Source of the DNA: JAAXHB01 sp965221635
GTDB taxonomy: Bacteria; Actinomycetota; Acidimicrobiia; Acidimicrobiales; Aldehydirespiratoraceae
NCBI GenBank assembly: GCA_965221635.1
Contig: OZ244902.1
Location: 1,984,001 to 2,048,000, forward strand
Direction of reading: 5' to 3'
Length of the DNA: 64,000 nucleotides
Part shown: one piece after another, positions 44,366 through 52,399 of the stretch
Layout: each line of letters opens with the position of its first letter
Numbering within the stretch: the stretch's first letter is position 1
Translations under genes and position numbers: made by a program
Notes under the pieces: model-generated
The model's database searches: none
Seen by the model: the letters and a program-made list of their open reading frames with translations, nothing else
Told to the model about the DNA's origin: nothing

Positions 44366-45565
44366 GTGAAGTTGCCCCCCGCAGGAGCAGTGGCAGACCA
44401 GCGCGAAGCCGACGCCGTGGCCGAAGTGATGCGGCGCAACCCCAGCCTTGAGATCGGCGAGGCCACTGCCACACTCGAAGCGCGGGTGGCGGTGATGCTG
44501 GCCAAGAAACACGCCATGATGGTGAACTCCGGCTCGTCGGCGTTGCGCATCGCCATCGACCTGATGTCGCTCGAACCGGGCGACGAGATCATCACCTCCC
44601 CGCTCACCTTCTCCACCGATGTGGCCCCCATGGTGCAGTCCGGACTGGTTCCCGTGTTCGTGGACGTGGCGCCCGACACCCTACAGATCGACACGGACGC
44701 CATCGAAGCTGCCGTCGGGCCCCGCACGCGGGCGGTGCTGGCGCCCAACCTGTGCGGCAACTGCCCCGACTGGGACGCCATCGCGCAGGTGGCCCAACAG
44801 CACGGGCTGTGGGTGATCGAGGATTCGTGTGACGTTCTCGACAGCTATCAGCGTGGTCGGCGCACCGGTGAGCGAAGCCACATCAGCGTCACCAGCTTCG
44901 CCCGCTCCCACGCCATGACAGCAGGCGGCACCGGCGGGATGGTTGGAGTGAACGACGCCGACCTTTACGACCACGCCCTGTCGCTGCGACGCTGGGGAAG
45001 ACGCAGCGAGTCGTACCTGTTCGGCTCACGCAAAGGACGCAACGACCGGTTCGGCCAACTCGCCGACGGCACCCCCTATGACCTGGTGTTCGTGTTCGAC
45101 ACCATCGGCTACAACTTCGAGCCGTGCGAACTGAGCGCCGCCTACGGGCTGGTGCAACTCGACAAGCTCGACCAGTTCAACGCCCAACGCCGCGCCAACT
45201 GGCAGCAACTCAGCGACTTCATGGCAACACGACCCGAGTTCTCCCAGGCAGGAACCACACCCCACACCGACACCACCTGGATGCGGTTCTGCTTCAGCGT
45301 TGCCGCCGACGCCGGATTTGATCGCACTCAGGTGCAGGAGTTCCTCGCCGACCGGGGCGTCGCCACCCGCATGGTGTGGACAGGCAACATTCTGCGCCAG
45401 CCCGGCTTTGCCCACATCGAATGCCGCATCGCCGATGGGGGACTGCCCAACTGTGATCGCATCATGGACGAAGCGCTGTCGCTGCCGATCCACCACGGCC
45501 TCAACGCCGAACACATGGACTTCATCTGCAGCCAACTCCACGAGCTTTGTGAGCACTACTCCTGA
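44366..45565 (+). CDS. DegT/DnrJ/EryC1-fold sugar 3-dehydrase-like protein (RfbH/ColD type)
   Basis: A 399-residue PLP-fold protein. Where aminotransferases have the PLP lysine this protein has His182 (SVTSFARSHAMT), the hallmark of RfbH/ColD 3-dehydrases that remove the C3 hydroxyl of a 4-keto-6-deoxy sugar. Asp153 in IEDSCD would hold the pyridine nitrogen. RRWGRR and the YDLVFVFDTIGYNFEPCELSAAYGLVQLDKLD block resemble RfbH, but the cysteines that hold the [2Fe-2S] cluster in RfbH E1 are replaced (RRSESYLFGSRKGRNDRFG). Start GTG. It ends 40 bases before tRNA-Ala. Confidence 0.82.
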   Translation: MKLPPAGAVADQREADAVAEVMRRNPSLEIGEATATLEARVAVMLAKKHAMMVNSGSSALRIAIDLMSLEPGDEIITSPLTFSTDVAPMVQSGLVPVFVDVAPDTLQIDTDAIEAAVGPRTRAVLAPNLCGNCPDWDAIAQVAQQHGLWVIEDSCDVLDSYQRGRRTGERSHISVTSFARSHAMTAGGTGGMVGVNDADLYDHALSLRRWGRRSESYLFGSRKGRNDRFGQLADGTPYDLVFVFDTIGYNFEPCELSAAYGLVQLDKLDQFNAQRRANWQQLSDFMATRPEFSQAGTTPHTDTTWMRFCFSVAADAGFDRTQVQEFLADRGVATRMVWTGNILRQPGFAHIECRIADGGLPNCDRIMDEALSLPIHHGLNAEHMDFICSQLHELCEHYS

Positions 45566-45605
45566 GCCCGGTAGCCCAGAACCCCGGTAGCATGGCGCTT
45601 CCCGC

Positions 45606-45680
45606 GGGGGTGTAGCTCAGCCTGGCTAGAGCGCCTCGGTCGCATCGAGGAGGCCAGGGGTTCGAATCCCCTCACCTCCA
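45606..45680 (+). tRNA. tRNA-Ala (CGC anticodon)
   Basis: A 75-base cloverleaf: acceptor GGGGGTG pairs with CACCTCC, including the G3-U70 pair that marks alanine tRNAs. The anticodon stem is CCTCG/CGAGG around loop GTCGCAT (anticodon CGC), and the T arm is AGGGG-TTCGAAT-CCCCT. Discriminator A73; no encoded CCA. It reads the GCG codon. Confidence 0.96.
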
Positions 45681-45692
45681 CCCGCCCTGATT

Positions 45693-45788
45693 CAGTCCAG
45701 CCGACGATCAGTCCAGCCCAGCATCAGTCCAGCCGACGATCAGTTGAGTCTTGGATCAGTCAAGCCCAGGATCAGTCAAGCCCAGGAA
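45693..45788. repeat. 16-nt tandem direct repeat, six units
   Basis: Six 16-base units all begin CAGT: CAGTCCAGCCGACGAT (units 1 and 3 identical), CAGTCCAGCCCAGCAT, CAGTTGAGTCTTGGAT, then CAGTCAAGCCCAGGAT and CAGTCAAGCCCAGGAA. It lies 12 bases after tRNA-Ala, between it and the convergent FabH-like gene. No frame uses it. Confidence 0.85.
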
Positions 45789-45846
45789 AGTGATCGACCA
45801 GCGCCGGTTCAGCCGGGCGTCGAGGCGATGTTCAGCGAGGCGATGT

Positions 45847-47046
45847 TCAGCTTTGTGCTGTTGCAAGAACCTCGCCGGGGTGGCCGTTGGACGCCGCCTC
45901 TCCGGCGTTTTCGCTGGGTGACCCGTCTGCGGGCGGGGGATCTGACCGGTTCGCCGAGTCCTGGGGATACAACGGCGCGTAGAAGTCGCGGTGCGATTGA
46001 ATCAATTCGAACACCGACTTGTCACAGGGCGGAAGCTCGGCGTCGCTGTAACCCAGCGGCGTCACTCTGTCACCCCAGCGGATCACCGTGGAACCCCACG
46101 TGACGCCACCACCGAAACCGGTTTGCACCACCAGGTCACCAGCAGAAATGCGCCCCTGATGCAAGGCGTCGGTGAGGGCCATCGGAATCGACGCTGCGGC
46201 GGTGTTGCCGTGTGTGGCGATGTTCACCATCACCCGATCCATGCCAAGGCCCAGCCTGCGCGCCACTGCCTCGATGATCCGACCGTTGGCCTGATGGGGC
46301 ACCACCAGCGACACTTCGTCCGGTTCCACACCGGCCCGTGCCAGCGCGGTGCGCACAGAGCGTTCCATGCCCTGAACGGCGATCTTGAACACCGCCTGCC
46401 CCTCGAAATGCAGACGGTTGTCCGCCGGGTCGCGGTAATGGTGCAACCCGCCGCGAGTGCCAAGCGTGGGAAACACCATCGTGTTGCCGGTGGCCCCGTC
46501 GGCGCCAAGGTCGGTGCTGAGCACACCGTCGCCGTTGGTGGAAGCCTCGAAAACCGCGGCGCCGGCGCCGTCACCAAACAAGATGCAAATCGAGCGGTCC
46601 CAGTAGTCCACCACGAAATGCAGTTTCTCGGCGCCCACCAGCAGCACCCGCCGGGCCGCACCCGCGGCGATCATCGAAGACGTCGTGGCGGTGCCGTACA
46701 ACCATCCGCTGCACGCCGCGTTCAGGTCGAACGCTCCGGCGTTGGTGGCGCCCAGTCGTTCCTGCAGCACGCACGCATTGCTCGGGCAGGTGATCTCCGG
46801 GGTGAGCGTGGCAAGGATCAACAAATCCATGTCGGTGGGTTCGTACCCGGCGGCGGCCAGGGCACGCCTCGCGGCCACCTCGGCCATGTCGGTTGTCTCC
46901 ACGTGCGTGATACGCCGTTCGTGGATGCCGGTGCGACTCACGATCCAGTCGTGGTCGGTGTCCACCAACTTCTCAAGGTCGGCGTTGGTCAACTTCACCG
47001 GGGGCAGACACTTGCCCCACCCGGTGATCGTTGCTCTCGAAGTCAT
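45847..47046 (-). CDS. 3-oxoacyl-ACP synthase III (FabH)-like, with C-terminal extension
   Basis: A thiolase-fold condensing enzyme of 399 residues with the catalytic triad Cys112 (AACSGW), His251 (PHQANGRI) and Asn281 (HGNTAAAS). WIVSRTGIHERR at the N-terminus is the FabH signature. The normal fold ends near residue 330; about 65 extra residues follow, first aromatic (FELIQSHRDFYAPLYP), then Ser/Ala/Pro-rich. It may start fatty-acid chains or make a specialised beta-keto product. No other fatty-acid synthesis gene is adjacent. The ATG at MTSRATITGW was preferred to a longer frame. Confidence 0.88.
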   Translation of the reverse strand: MTSRATITGWGKCLPPVKLTNADLEKLVDTDHDWIVSRTGIHERRITHVETTDMAEVAARRALAAAGYEPTDMDLLILATLTPEITCPSNACVLQERLGATNAGAFDLNAACSGWLYGTATTSSMIAAGAARRVLLVGAEKLHFVVDYWDRSICILFGDGAGAAVFEASTNGDGVLSTDLGADGATGNTMVFPTLGTRGGLHHYRDPADNRLHFEGQAVFKIAVQGMERSVRTALARAGVEPDEVSLVVPHQANGRIIEAVARRLGLGMDRVMVNIATHGNTAAASIPMALTDALHQGRISAGDLVVQTGFGGGVTWGSTVIRWGDRVTPLGYSDAELPPCDKSVFELIQSHRDFYAPLYPQDSANRSDPPPADGSPSENAGEAASNGHPGEVLATAQS

Positions 47047-47137
47047 GCGAGGGTGATTGTAGTCGCTCCAAATGGCTGAAGTCTCAGCACGGCCCGCCAC
47101 ATGGCCCGGAAACAGGGCCCGGTCGGGTGCGGAAGGC

Positions 47138-48400
47138 TCAGTCGGGCGCCTCGGAAAGCGACACCATCGTGCGCAACAACACGTTGGTGCCGGCCACAAG
47201 ATCGTCGCGGTCTGTGTGCTCGGCCGGGTTGTGGCTGATGCCGTTCACGCTGGGAACGAACACCATCCCCGAAGGGCACACCCGGGCCAGCATCTGGGCG
47301 TCGTGCCCGGCGCCCGAAGGCATTCTCCGCACCGACAGGCCCAAACCGTCGGCGTGGCCGGCCACCAAATCCACCACAGCCGGATCGAAGGTCACAGGAT
47401 CGAAGCGAGCCAGAGAGCGCACCGACACCTCCACCCCCTCCTCGGTGGCGAGCCGGTCCAGCACCGCCATCACCCTGCGTTCGGTGCGGGCAAGCTGGGC
47501 GGCGTCCGTGTTGCGCAAATCCATGGTGAGCACCGCACGGGCGGCCACCACGTTCACCAGATCCGGATGGAGCCGCAAAGCCCCCACCGTTCCAACCTGA
47601 TCGCCGCCAACGTCGTTGCAAATGCGGCGCACCGCCACCACAACCTCCGCGGCCACCCTCGCGGCGTCGTGGCGCAAACTCATAGGCGTGGTGCCCGCAT
47701 GATTGGACTGGCCAACAATCGTCACCTCCAGCCAGGTGATGCCCTGCACGCTCTCCACCGCGCCGATGCGGAACCCCTCACGCTCCAGCACCGGGCCTTG
47801 CTCGATGTGCAGCTCCACGAAGCTGTGGGGAACCGGGCCCGGGCAAGGGGTCACACCCCGGTATGAGATCCGATCAAGTTCGTCGCCCACCGTGGCGCCG
47901 TCAACGCTGGTGGTGGACAGGGCCTCCTCAACGGTCATGCCGCCCACGTAACAAAGGCTGCCCATCATGTCGGGCGGAAAGCGGGCCCCTTCCTCGTTGG
48001 TGAAGAACGCCACCGCCATTGGCCGCTGCGTCACCAGGCCCGCCTCGGCGAGCGTCTCGATCACCTCAAGGCCGGCCAACACCCCCAGATTGCCGTCGTA
48101 GATGCCGCCGGTGGCCACGGTGTCGATGTGCGAACCGGTCATCACCGGCGCACCGTCAACCCGTCCGGCTCTCACTCCCACCACGTTGCCGATCGTGTCG
48201 GTGGTCACCTCAAGGCCCAGGTCACGCATCCACGCAACCACCAGGTCACGGCCCTGGCGATCCTCGTCGGTGAGGGCCAAACGGCTGCTGCCCCCGCCCG
48301 GGATCGGCCCGATCTCGGCCAGGTCGCGCAGGCGTTGCATCAGTCGATCACCGTTCACCTCAAGGCTCATCGGATCAATCGGGGCCACGGCGTTGCTCAT
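47138..48400 (-). CDS. M20-family hydantoinase/carbamoylase (N-carbamoyl-L-amino acid hydrolase or allantoate amidohydrolase)
   Basis: A 420-residue binuclear metal amidohydrolase. SHIDTVATGGIYDGNLGVLAGLEVI carries the first His/Asp ligands, FFTNEEGARF the Glu pair, and GAGHDAQMLAR and HNPAEHT the remaining His. VELHIEQGPVLE is typical of the carbamoylase/allantoate branch rather than peptidases. Substrates may be N-carbamoyl amino acids, allantoate or ureidoglycine. There is no adjacent hydantoinase or allantoinase gene, so the choice is open. It lies 91 bases upstream of the FabH-like gene on the same strand. Confidence 0.87.
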   Translation of the reverse strand: MSNAVAPIDPMSLEVNGDRLMQRLRDLAEIGPIPGGGSSRLALTDEDRQGRDLVVAWMRDLGLEVTTDTIGNVVGVRAGRVDGAPVMTGSHIDTVATGGIYDGNLGVLAGLEVIETLAEAGLVTQRPMAVAFFTNEEGARFPPDMMGSLCYVGGMTVEEALSTTSVDGATVGDELDRISYRGVTPCPGPVPHSFVELHIEQGPVLEREGFRIGAVESVQGITWLEVTIVGQSNHAGTTPMSLRHDAARVAAEVVVAVRRICNDVGGDQVGTVGALRLHPDLVNVVAARAVLTMDLRNTDAAQLARTERRVMAVLDRLATEEGVEVSVRSLARFDPVTFDPAVVDLVAGHADGLGLSVRRMPSGAGHDAQMLARVCPSGMVFVPSVNGISHNPAEHTDRDDLVAGTNVLLRTMVSLSEAPD

Positions 48401-48517
48401 TTGCGTGAGACTAATCCCACGCCCAACCAGTGACCGGCCCCTGCGACGGGTGGAACGCGCCCAAACAGGTGAAGTCCAACTCCACCGTCAGGAGCCAAGC
48501 GCGTAGCTTCACCTTTG

Positions 48518-49351
48518 ATGGTCACACGGCGAAGGCTCGATGTGGAATTGGTGCGGCGGGCGCTGGCCTCCACACGCACCGAAGCCCAAACCGTTGTCGC
48601 CGCGGGCAAAGTGCTGGTGGCGGGAAGCGTGGCCACCAAAGCCTCACGGCTCGTACACCCCGCGGAACCCGTCGAGATCCTCGGGCCGCCACCGCGTTAC
48701 GTGTCACGAGGCGGGCTCAAACTGCAAGCCGCGCTCGCGCAGTTCCACATCGACCCCGCCGGAATGCGAGCCATCGACGTGGGATCATCCACCGGGGGAT
48801 TCACCGATTGTCTGCTGCAGCACGGCGCCCGCAGCGTGGTGGCCATCGACGTGGGACGAAACCAACTCCACGAACGCCTGCGTGCCGACACGCGGGTGAC
48901 AGTGCTCGAACGCACCGACGTGCGCTCTGTGCGACCACAGCAACTGGGCGGCCCCGCGCCGCTTGTGACCGCCGATGTTTCGTTCATCTCTCTGCGCCAC
49001 ATAGCGGCCAACCTGGCACAACTCGCCGGCCAGCACATCGTGGTGCTCGTGAAACCCCAATTCGAGGCAGGCAAAGCCGAAGCCGGCCGGGGCCGGGGCG
49101 TGATCCGCGACCCTGCGGTTTGGGCACGGGTGCTTCACCTCACCGCCGTAGCATTTCGCGACGTGGGGGCAGCGATCCTTGCAGTCATGGCATCGCCGGT
49201 CACCGGCGCGGCCGGCAACACCGAGTTCTTCCTTCACATGGACATTCGGCCCGGGGTGAACGGGCTCGGCGAAGATCGCCTTGCCGAAGCCATCGACCGA
49301 GCCGTGGCCGGGGTGGAAACCGTCGCCGGCGCGGCCCGGGGGAGCGACTGA
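48518..49351 (+). CDS. tlyA: TlyA-family rRNA (cytidine-2'-O)-methyltransferase
   Basis: Methylates 2'-O of cytidines in 16S and 23S rRNA in actinobacteria (capreomycin sensitivity determinant in mycobacteria). The 277-residue protein has an N-terminal S4 domain (about 1-60, RLDVELVRRALASTRTEA), GGLKLQAAL, the SAM motif DVGSSTGGFTDCLLQ, TADVSFIS and VLVKPQFEAGKAEAG with catalytic Lys. The ATG overlaps a TTG one codon upstream. Its stop overlaps the nadK start by one base (TGATG). Confidence 0.93.
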   Translation: MVTRRRLDVELVRRALASTRTEAQTVVAAGKVLVAGSVATKASRLVHPAEPVEILGPPPRYVSRGGLKLQAALAQFHIDPAGMRAIDVGSSTGGFTDCLLQHGARSVVAIDVGRNQLHERLRADTRVTVLERTDVRSVRPQQLGGPAPLVTADVSFISLRHIAANLAQLAGQHIVVLVKPQFEAGKAEAGRGRGVIRDPAVWARVLHLTAVAFRDVGAAILAVMASPVTGAAGNTEFFLHMDIRPGVNGLGEDRLAEAIDRAVAGVETVAGAARGSD

Positions 49352-50244
49352 TGGCCGCGGTTGGGCTCATCGTTCACCAGGACCGGCCCGAAGCCGCCGA
49401 CGCGGCGCGTGACCTGTCGCAATGGCTCATCGACACCGGCCACGACGTGCGCATGCCACCCGAGGAAGCCGCCGCCGTTGGATGCGTCCACCTCGGAGTG
49501 AGCCAGCATGCCTTCTGCCACAACCTGCACCTGGTGGTTGCCCTTGGAGGTGACGGCTCCATCCTGCGGGCCGTGGAGTTGGTGGGAATGTCGGGCGTGC
49601 CGGTGCTTGGCGTGGACTTCGGAAGGCTCGGCTACCTCTCCGAAGTGGAACCCCACCAGGCCCGCCATGCCGTTCAACAAGCACTCGCGGGAGACTGCCG
49701 CCACGAGGAACGGCTGCTGCTCTCGGTGCGCACACGCCCCGCCGAATCGGGTGCGGGTGAGGGCGGTGGGCAGGGCGGGGAGACCTACCTGGCGCTCAAC
49801 GAAGCCTTCGTGGAAAGAGGCGCTGCGTCCAACACCATCCGGCTCACCGTTCACCTCGACGACGAACTGTTCACCACCTACTCCGCCGACGGGCTGATCG
49901 TGGCCACACCCACCGGATCCACCGCTTACGCCTTCTCGGCCCGAGGCCCCATCATCGACCCCACCCACCGTGCGCTGCTGCTCACCCCGGTGTCGCCGCA
50001 CATGCTCTTTGACCGCTCGCTGGTGCTCTCGCCGGGCACTCGGTTGAGGATCGTGGTGGACGGGCACCGGCCTGGGGTGCTTTCTGTTGACGGGCGGCGG
50101 GTTGGGGAGTTGGATGTTGGCGATGGGGTGGAGTGTTTGGCCGCGCCGTCTCCTGCTCGGTTCGTTACCTTCGGAGATCGCACCTTTCATCGTGTGCTCA
50201 AGGCAAAGTTCTCGCTGAACGGGCCGCTCATCCCTTCTTCCTGA
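49351..50244 (+). CDS. nadK: NAD kinase
   Basis: Phosphorylates NAD to NADP. The 297-residue protein has the ATP/poly-P site LGGDGSILRA at 65-74, the NE motif ALNEAFVERG, and the TPTGSTAYAFSARGPI substrate segment. It is coupled to tlyA by a TGATG overlap, the usual tlyA-nadK-recN order in actinobacteria. The last 55 codons switch to T- and G-rich codon use (GTT, TTG, GGG), marking the start of a compositional patch that runs into recN. A Gly-rich insert (GAGEGGGQGG) breaks the middle. Confidence 0.95.
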   Translation: MAAVGLIVHQDRPEAADAARDLSQWLIDTGHDVRMPPEEAAAVGCVHLGVSQHAFCHNLHLVVALGGDGSILRAVELVGMSGVPVLGVDFGRLGYLSEVEPHQARHAVQQALAGDCRHEERLLLSVRTRPAESGAGEGGGQGGETYLALNEAFVERGAASNTIRLTVHLDDELFTTYSADGLIVATPTGSTAYAFSARGPIIDPTHRALLLTPVSPHMLFDRSLVLSPGTRLRIVVDGHRPGVLSVDGRRVGELDVGDGVECLAAPSPARFVTFGDRTFHRVLKAKFSLNGPLIPSS

Positions 50245-50264
50245 ACCCTGGCTTCGTCCGGGGC

Positions 50265-50338
50265 TGGTCCCGGCGGGGTTGGCCTTGTCGCGTGGTCCCG
50301 GCGGGGTTGGCTTTGTTGGGTGGTCCCGGCGTTGCGGG
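50265..50338. repeat. 28-nt tandem direct repeat, about 2.6 units
   Basis: Units start at 50265, 50293 and 50321 with TGGTCCCGGCG. The first two share TGGTCCCGGCGGGGTTGG and differ only in the last ten bases. The third is partial and merges with the left arm of the adjoining inverted repeat. Confidence 0.8.
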
Positions 50339-50407
50339 GGCCGTTGTCCGTTTGCGGAACGGCTTCACTTCGTTGCAGATTGTTCCGCAAGTCGGACATC
50401 GGCCCCC
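50336..50407. repeat. Long imperfect inverted repeat (23 paired positions, 21-nt loop)
   Basis: The left arm (50336-50360) carries GGGGGCCG, TGTCCG and TTGCGGAAC blocks. The right arm (50382-50407) carries their exact reverse complements in reverse order, with one mismatch and a small asymmetric bulge. The loop is about 21 bases. As RNA it would be a very stable hairpin between nadK and recN. It could be a terminator/attenuator, a structured leader or a mobile palindromic element. Confidence 0.75.
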
Positions 50408-50591
50408 TTGCGCCTGGGTTTTACTCCCGCCTCGGCCTTTTTGGCTGGTCGCGTTTGGTTGGCCTTGTCGGCGGGTTGGCCTGGGTTGCTTGGCTGGGGC
50501 TGATCTTGGGCGCAGCCTTTTGGGGGGTTTACCTTATGTTTAGTGATATTTGGGGTTGGGGTTGGGTTTTGTTGGGGGGTAGGATTGGGTT

Positions 50592-52265
50592 GTGTTGACT
50601 GAGTTGGTTGTTCGAGACCTTGGGGTTATTGACGAACTTGAGTTGGTGCTTGGGTCTTCGATGACTGCTGTTACCGGGGAGACGGGGGCCGGGAAGACTT
50701 TGGTTGTTGGGGCGATCGACTTGCTCACCGGGGGGCGGGCGGACTCCACGATGGTGCGGCCTGGCGCTGAGAGCGCTGAGATCGAGGGGCGCTTCGTGTT
50801 GGCTGCCGGCGCGGGCGCGGCTGGGGATGAACCTGAGGAGGTTGTTCTGCGGCGGGTTGTTCCTGCTTCCGGACGGTCACGGGGATATGTGAACGGGCGC
50901 ATGGCCACCGTTGCCGAACTTTCCGAACAAGGACGACGCCTGGTTGACCTTCACGGGCAGCACGCGCACCAGTCCCTGCTTCGCGCCGCCGCTCAGCGTG
51001 ATGCGCTCGACCATTTCGCCTCGGTGGACACCAGCAAGCTCAAAGGGCTGCGCGCCGAGCTGGCCGAGATCGATCTGGCCCTCCAGGGTCTTGGTGGGGA
51101 CGAATCGGCACGGGCTCGGGAGATCGACTTTCTGCGCCACCAACTGGCCGAAATAGAAGGCGCCCACATCGCCGACGCGTCGGAGGACAAGCGCCTCAGC
51201 GAAGAGGAGTTGGTGCTGGCCAACGCTGCCGCGCTGCGAGAGTCGGCACGGGTGGTGGTGGGACTGCTCGACGCCGACGGGCCCCTGTCCGACGGGATGG
51301 GCCAAGCCCTTGGCGCCCTGGCAGGTCATGACCCGTTCAAAGAGCTCACCGAGCGCATTGAGAACGCCGCCGCGGAGATAGCCGACATTGCCACCGAGGC
51401 CCGGGCGCTCGCCGAAACACTCCAGGACGACCCGGCCCGGCTCGCAGCGATTCGCGAGCGTCGAGACCTCCTGGCCGAACTGCGGCGCAAGTACGGCCCC
51501 ACCCTGGCCGACGTTCTCCAATTCGAAAGCACCGCCTCGAAGCGGCTGAGCGAGTTGGAACACAGAGACGAACGCGCCGCCGACCTGGATCGCCGACGTG
51601 CCGAGACAATGGCCGCGATCGGTGAGGAGGAAGCCCACCTGCTGGGCCTGCGCTCCGAAGCCGCCCCACGACTCGCCGCCGCGGTGGAGGCACACCTGGG
51701 CGACCTCGCCATGGGCGGCGCCCGAATGGTGGTGAACGTCGAAGGCCGAGCCGGGCAGCGGGTGGAGTTCCAGCTTGCAGCCAACCCCGGTCACGAACCT
51801 CGACCCCTCGCTCGTGTGGCCAGCGGCGGTGAGCTGGCTCGGGTGATGCTCGCCTTGCGCCTGGTGCAAACAGCCGGGCCCGAAACCCTGGTGTTCGACG
51901 AGGTCGACGCCGGGATCGGCGGCGCCGCGGCGCACGCCGTGGGTCACAAGCTGGCTTCGCTGGCCGCGGATCATCAGGTGCTGGTGGTGACCCACCTGGC
52001 GCAGGTGGCCGCCAACGCCCATCACCACGTGGTGGTCGAAAAAACCGATGGCGCCTCGGCCGACGATTCCGACAACATCGCCGATCACGAGTCCTCGTCG
52101 GTCAGGTCTGCCGATGATCATCCGGAACCGGCTCGGGTGTCGGGAGTGCGCACGCTCAGCGAAGCCGAGCGTGAGGTGGAGCTGTCGAGGATGCTGTCGG
52201 GGTCGCCGCAATCCGAAGCCGCCCGCCGCCACGCGCAGGAGCTGCTGGCAGCCCCGAGGCGTTGA
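50592..52265 (+). CDS. recN: DNA repair protein RecN
   Basis: SMC-like ATPase that helps double-strand break repair. The 557-residue protein begins LTELVVRDLGVIDELEL, has the Walker A GETGAGKT near residue 30, a central coiled-coil-rich region (about 150-370), the ABC signature ARVASGGELARVMLAL, and Walker B TLVFDEVDAGIGG, then VTHLAQVAA. Start is GTG (GTG TTG). The first about 80 codons are T/G-rich and unlike the rest of the gene, continuing the patch that starts in nadK. An Asp/Ser-rich insert precedes the C-terminal helix. Confidence 0.95.
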   Translation: MLTELVVRDLGVIDELELVLGSSMTAVTGETGAGKTLVVGAIDLLTGGRADSTMVRPGAESAEIEGRFVLAAGAGAAGDEPEEVVLRRVVPASGRSRGYVNGRMATVAELSEQGRRLVDLHGQHAHQSLLRAAAQRDALDHFASVDTSKLKGLRAELAEIDLALQGLGGDESARAREIDFLRHQLAEIEGAHIADASEDKRLSEEELVLANAAALRESARVVVGLLDADGPLSDGMGQALGALAGHDPFKELTERIENAAAEIADIATEARALAETLQDDPARLAAIRERRDLLAELRRKYGPTLADVLQFESTASKRLSELEHRDERAADLDRRRAETMAAIGEEEAHLLGLRSEAAPRLAAAVEAHLGDLAMGGARMVVNVEGRAGQRVEFQLAANPGHEPRPLARVASGGELARVMLALRLVQTAGPETLVFDEVDAGIGGAAAHAVGHKLASLAADHQVLVVTHLAQVAANAHHHVVVEKTDGASADDSDNIADHESSSVRSADDHPEPARVSGVRTLSEAEREVELSRMLSGSPQSEAARRHAQELLAAPRR

Positions 52266-52399
52266 CGTGAACCCCGAGCCCGCCTCGCAGGCGAACCTGC
52301 CAACCGCCGCGCTTGGCACACGCCGCCCGCCGCCTGCTCGCGGTCGGCCAGGAAGGGCTCCGGCTCGCACGCTCGGTGGCGGGTTAGCCTGAGGGTCCG

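Larger units (their letters stand above)
50245..50591. other. Long G+T-rich intergenic region between nadK and recN
   Basis: A 347-base gap with no supported gene. It contains a 28-nt tandem repeat and a long inverted repeat (separate entries). The whole stretch is strikingly G- and T-rich on this strand, especially the last 120 bases (runs of TTGGGG). The recN promoter or leader should lie here. Confidence 0.6.
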
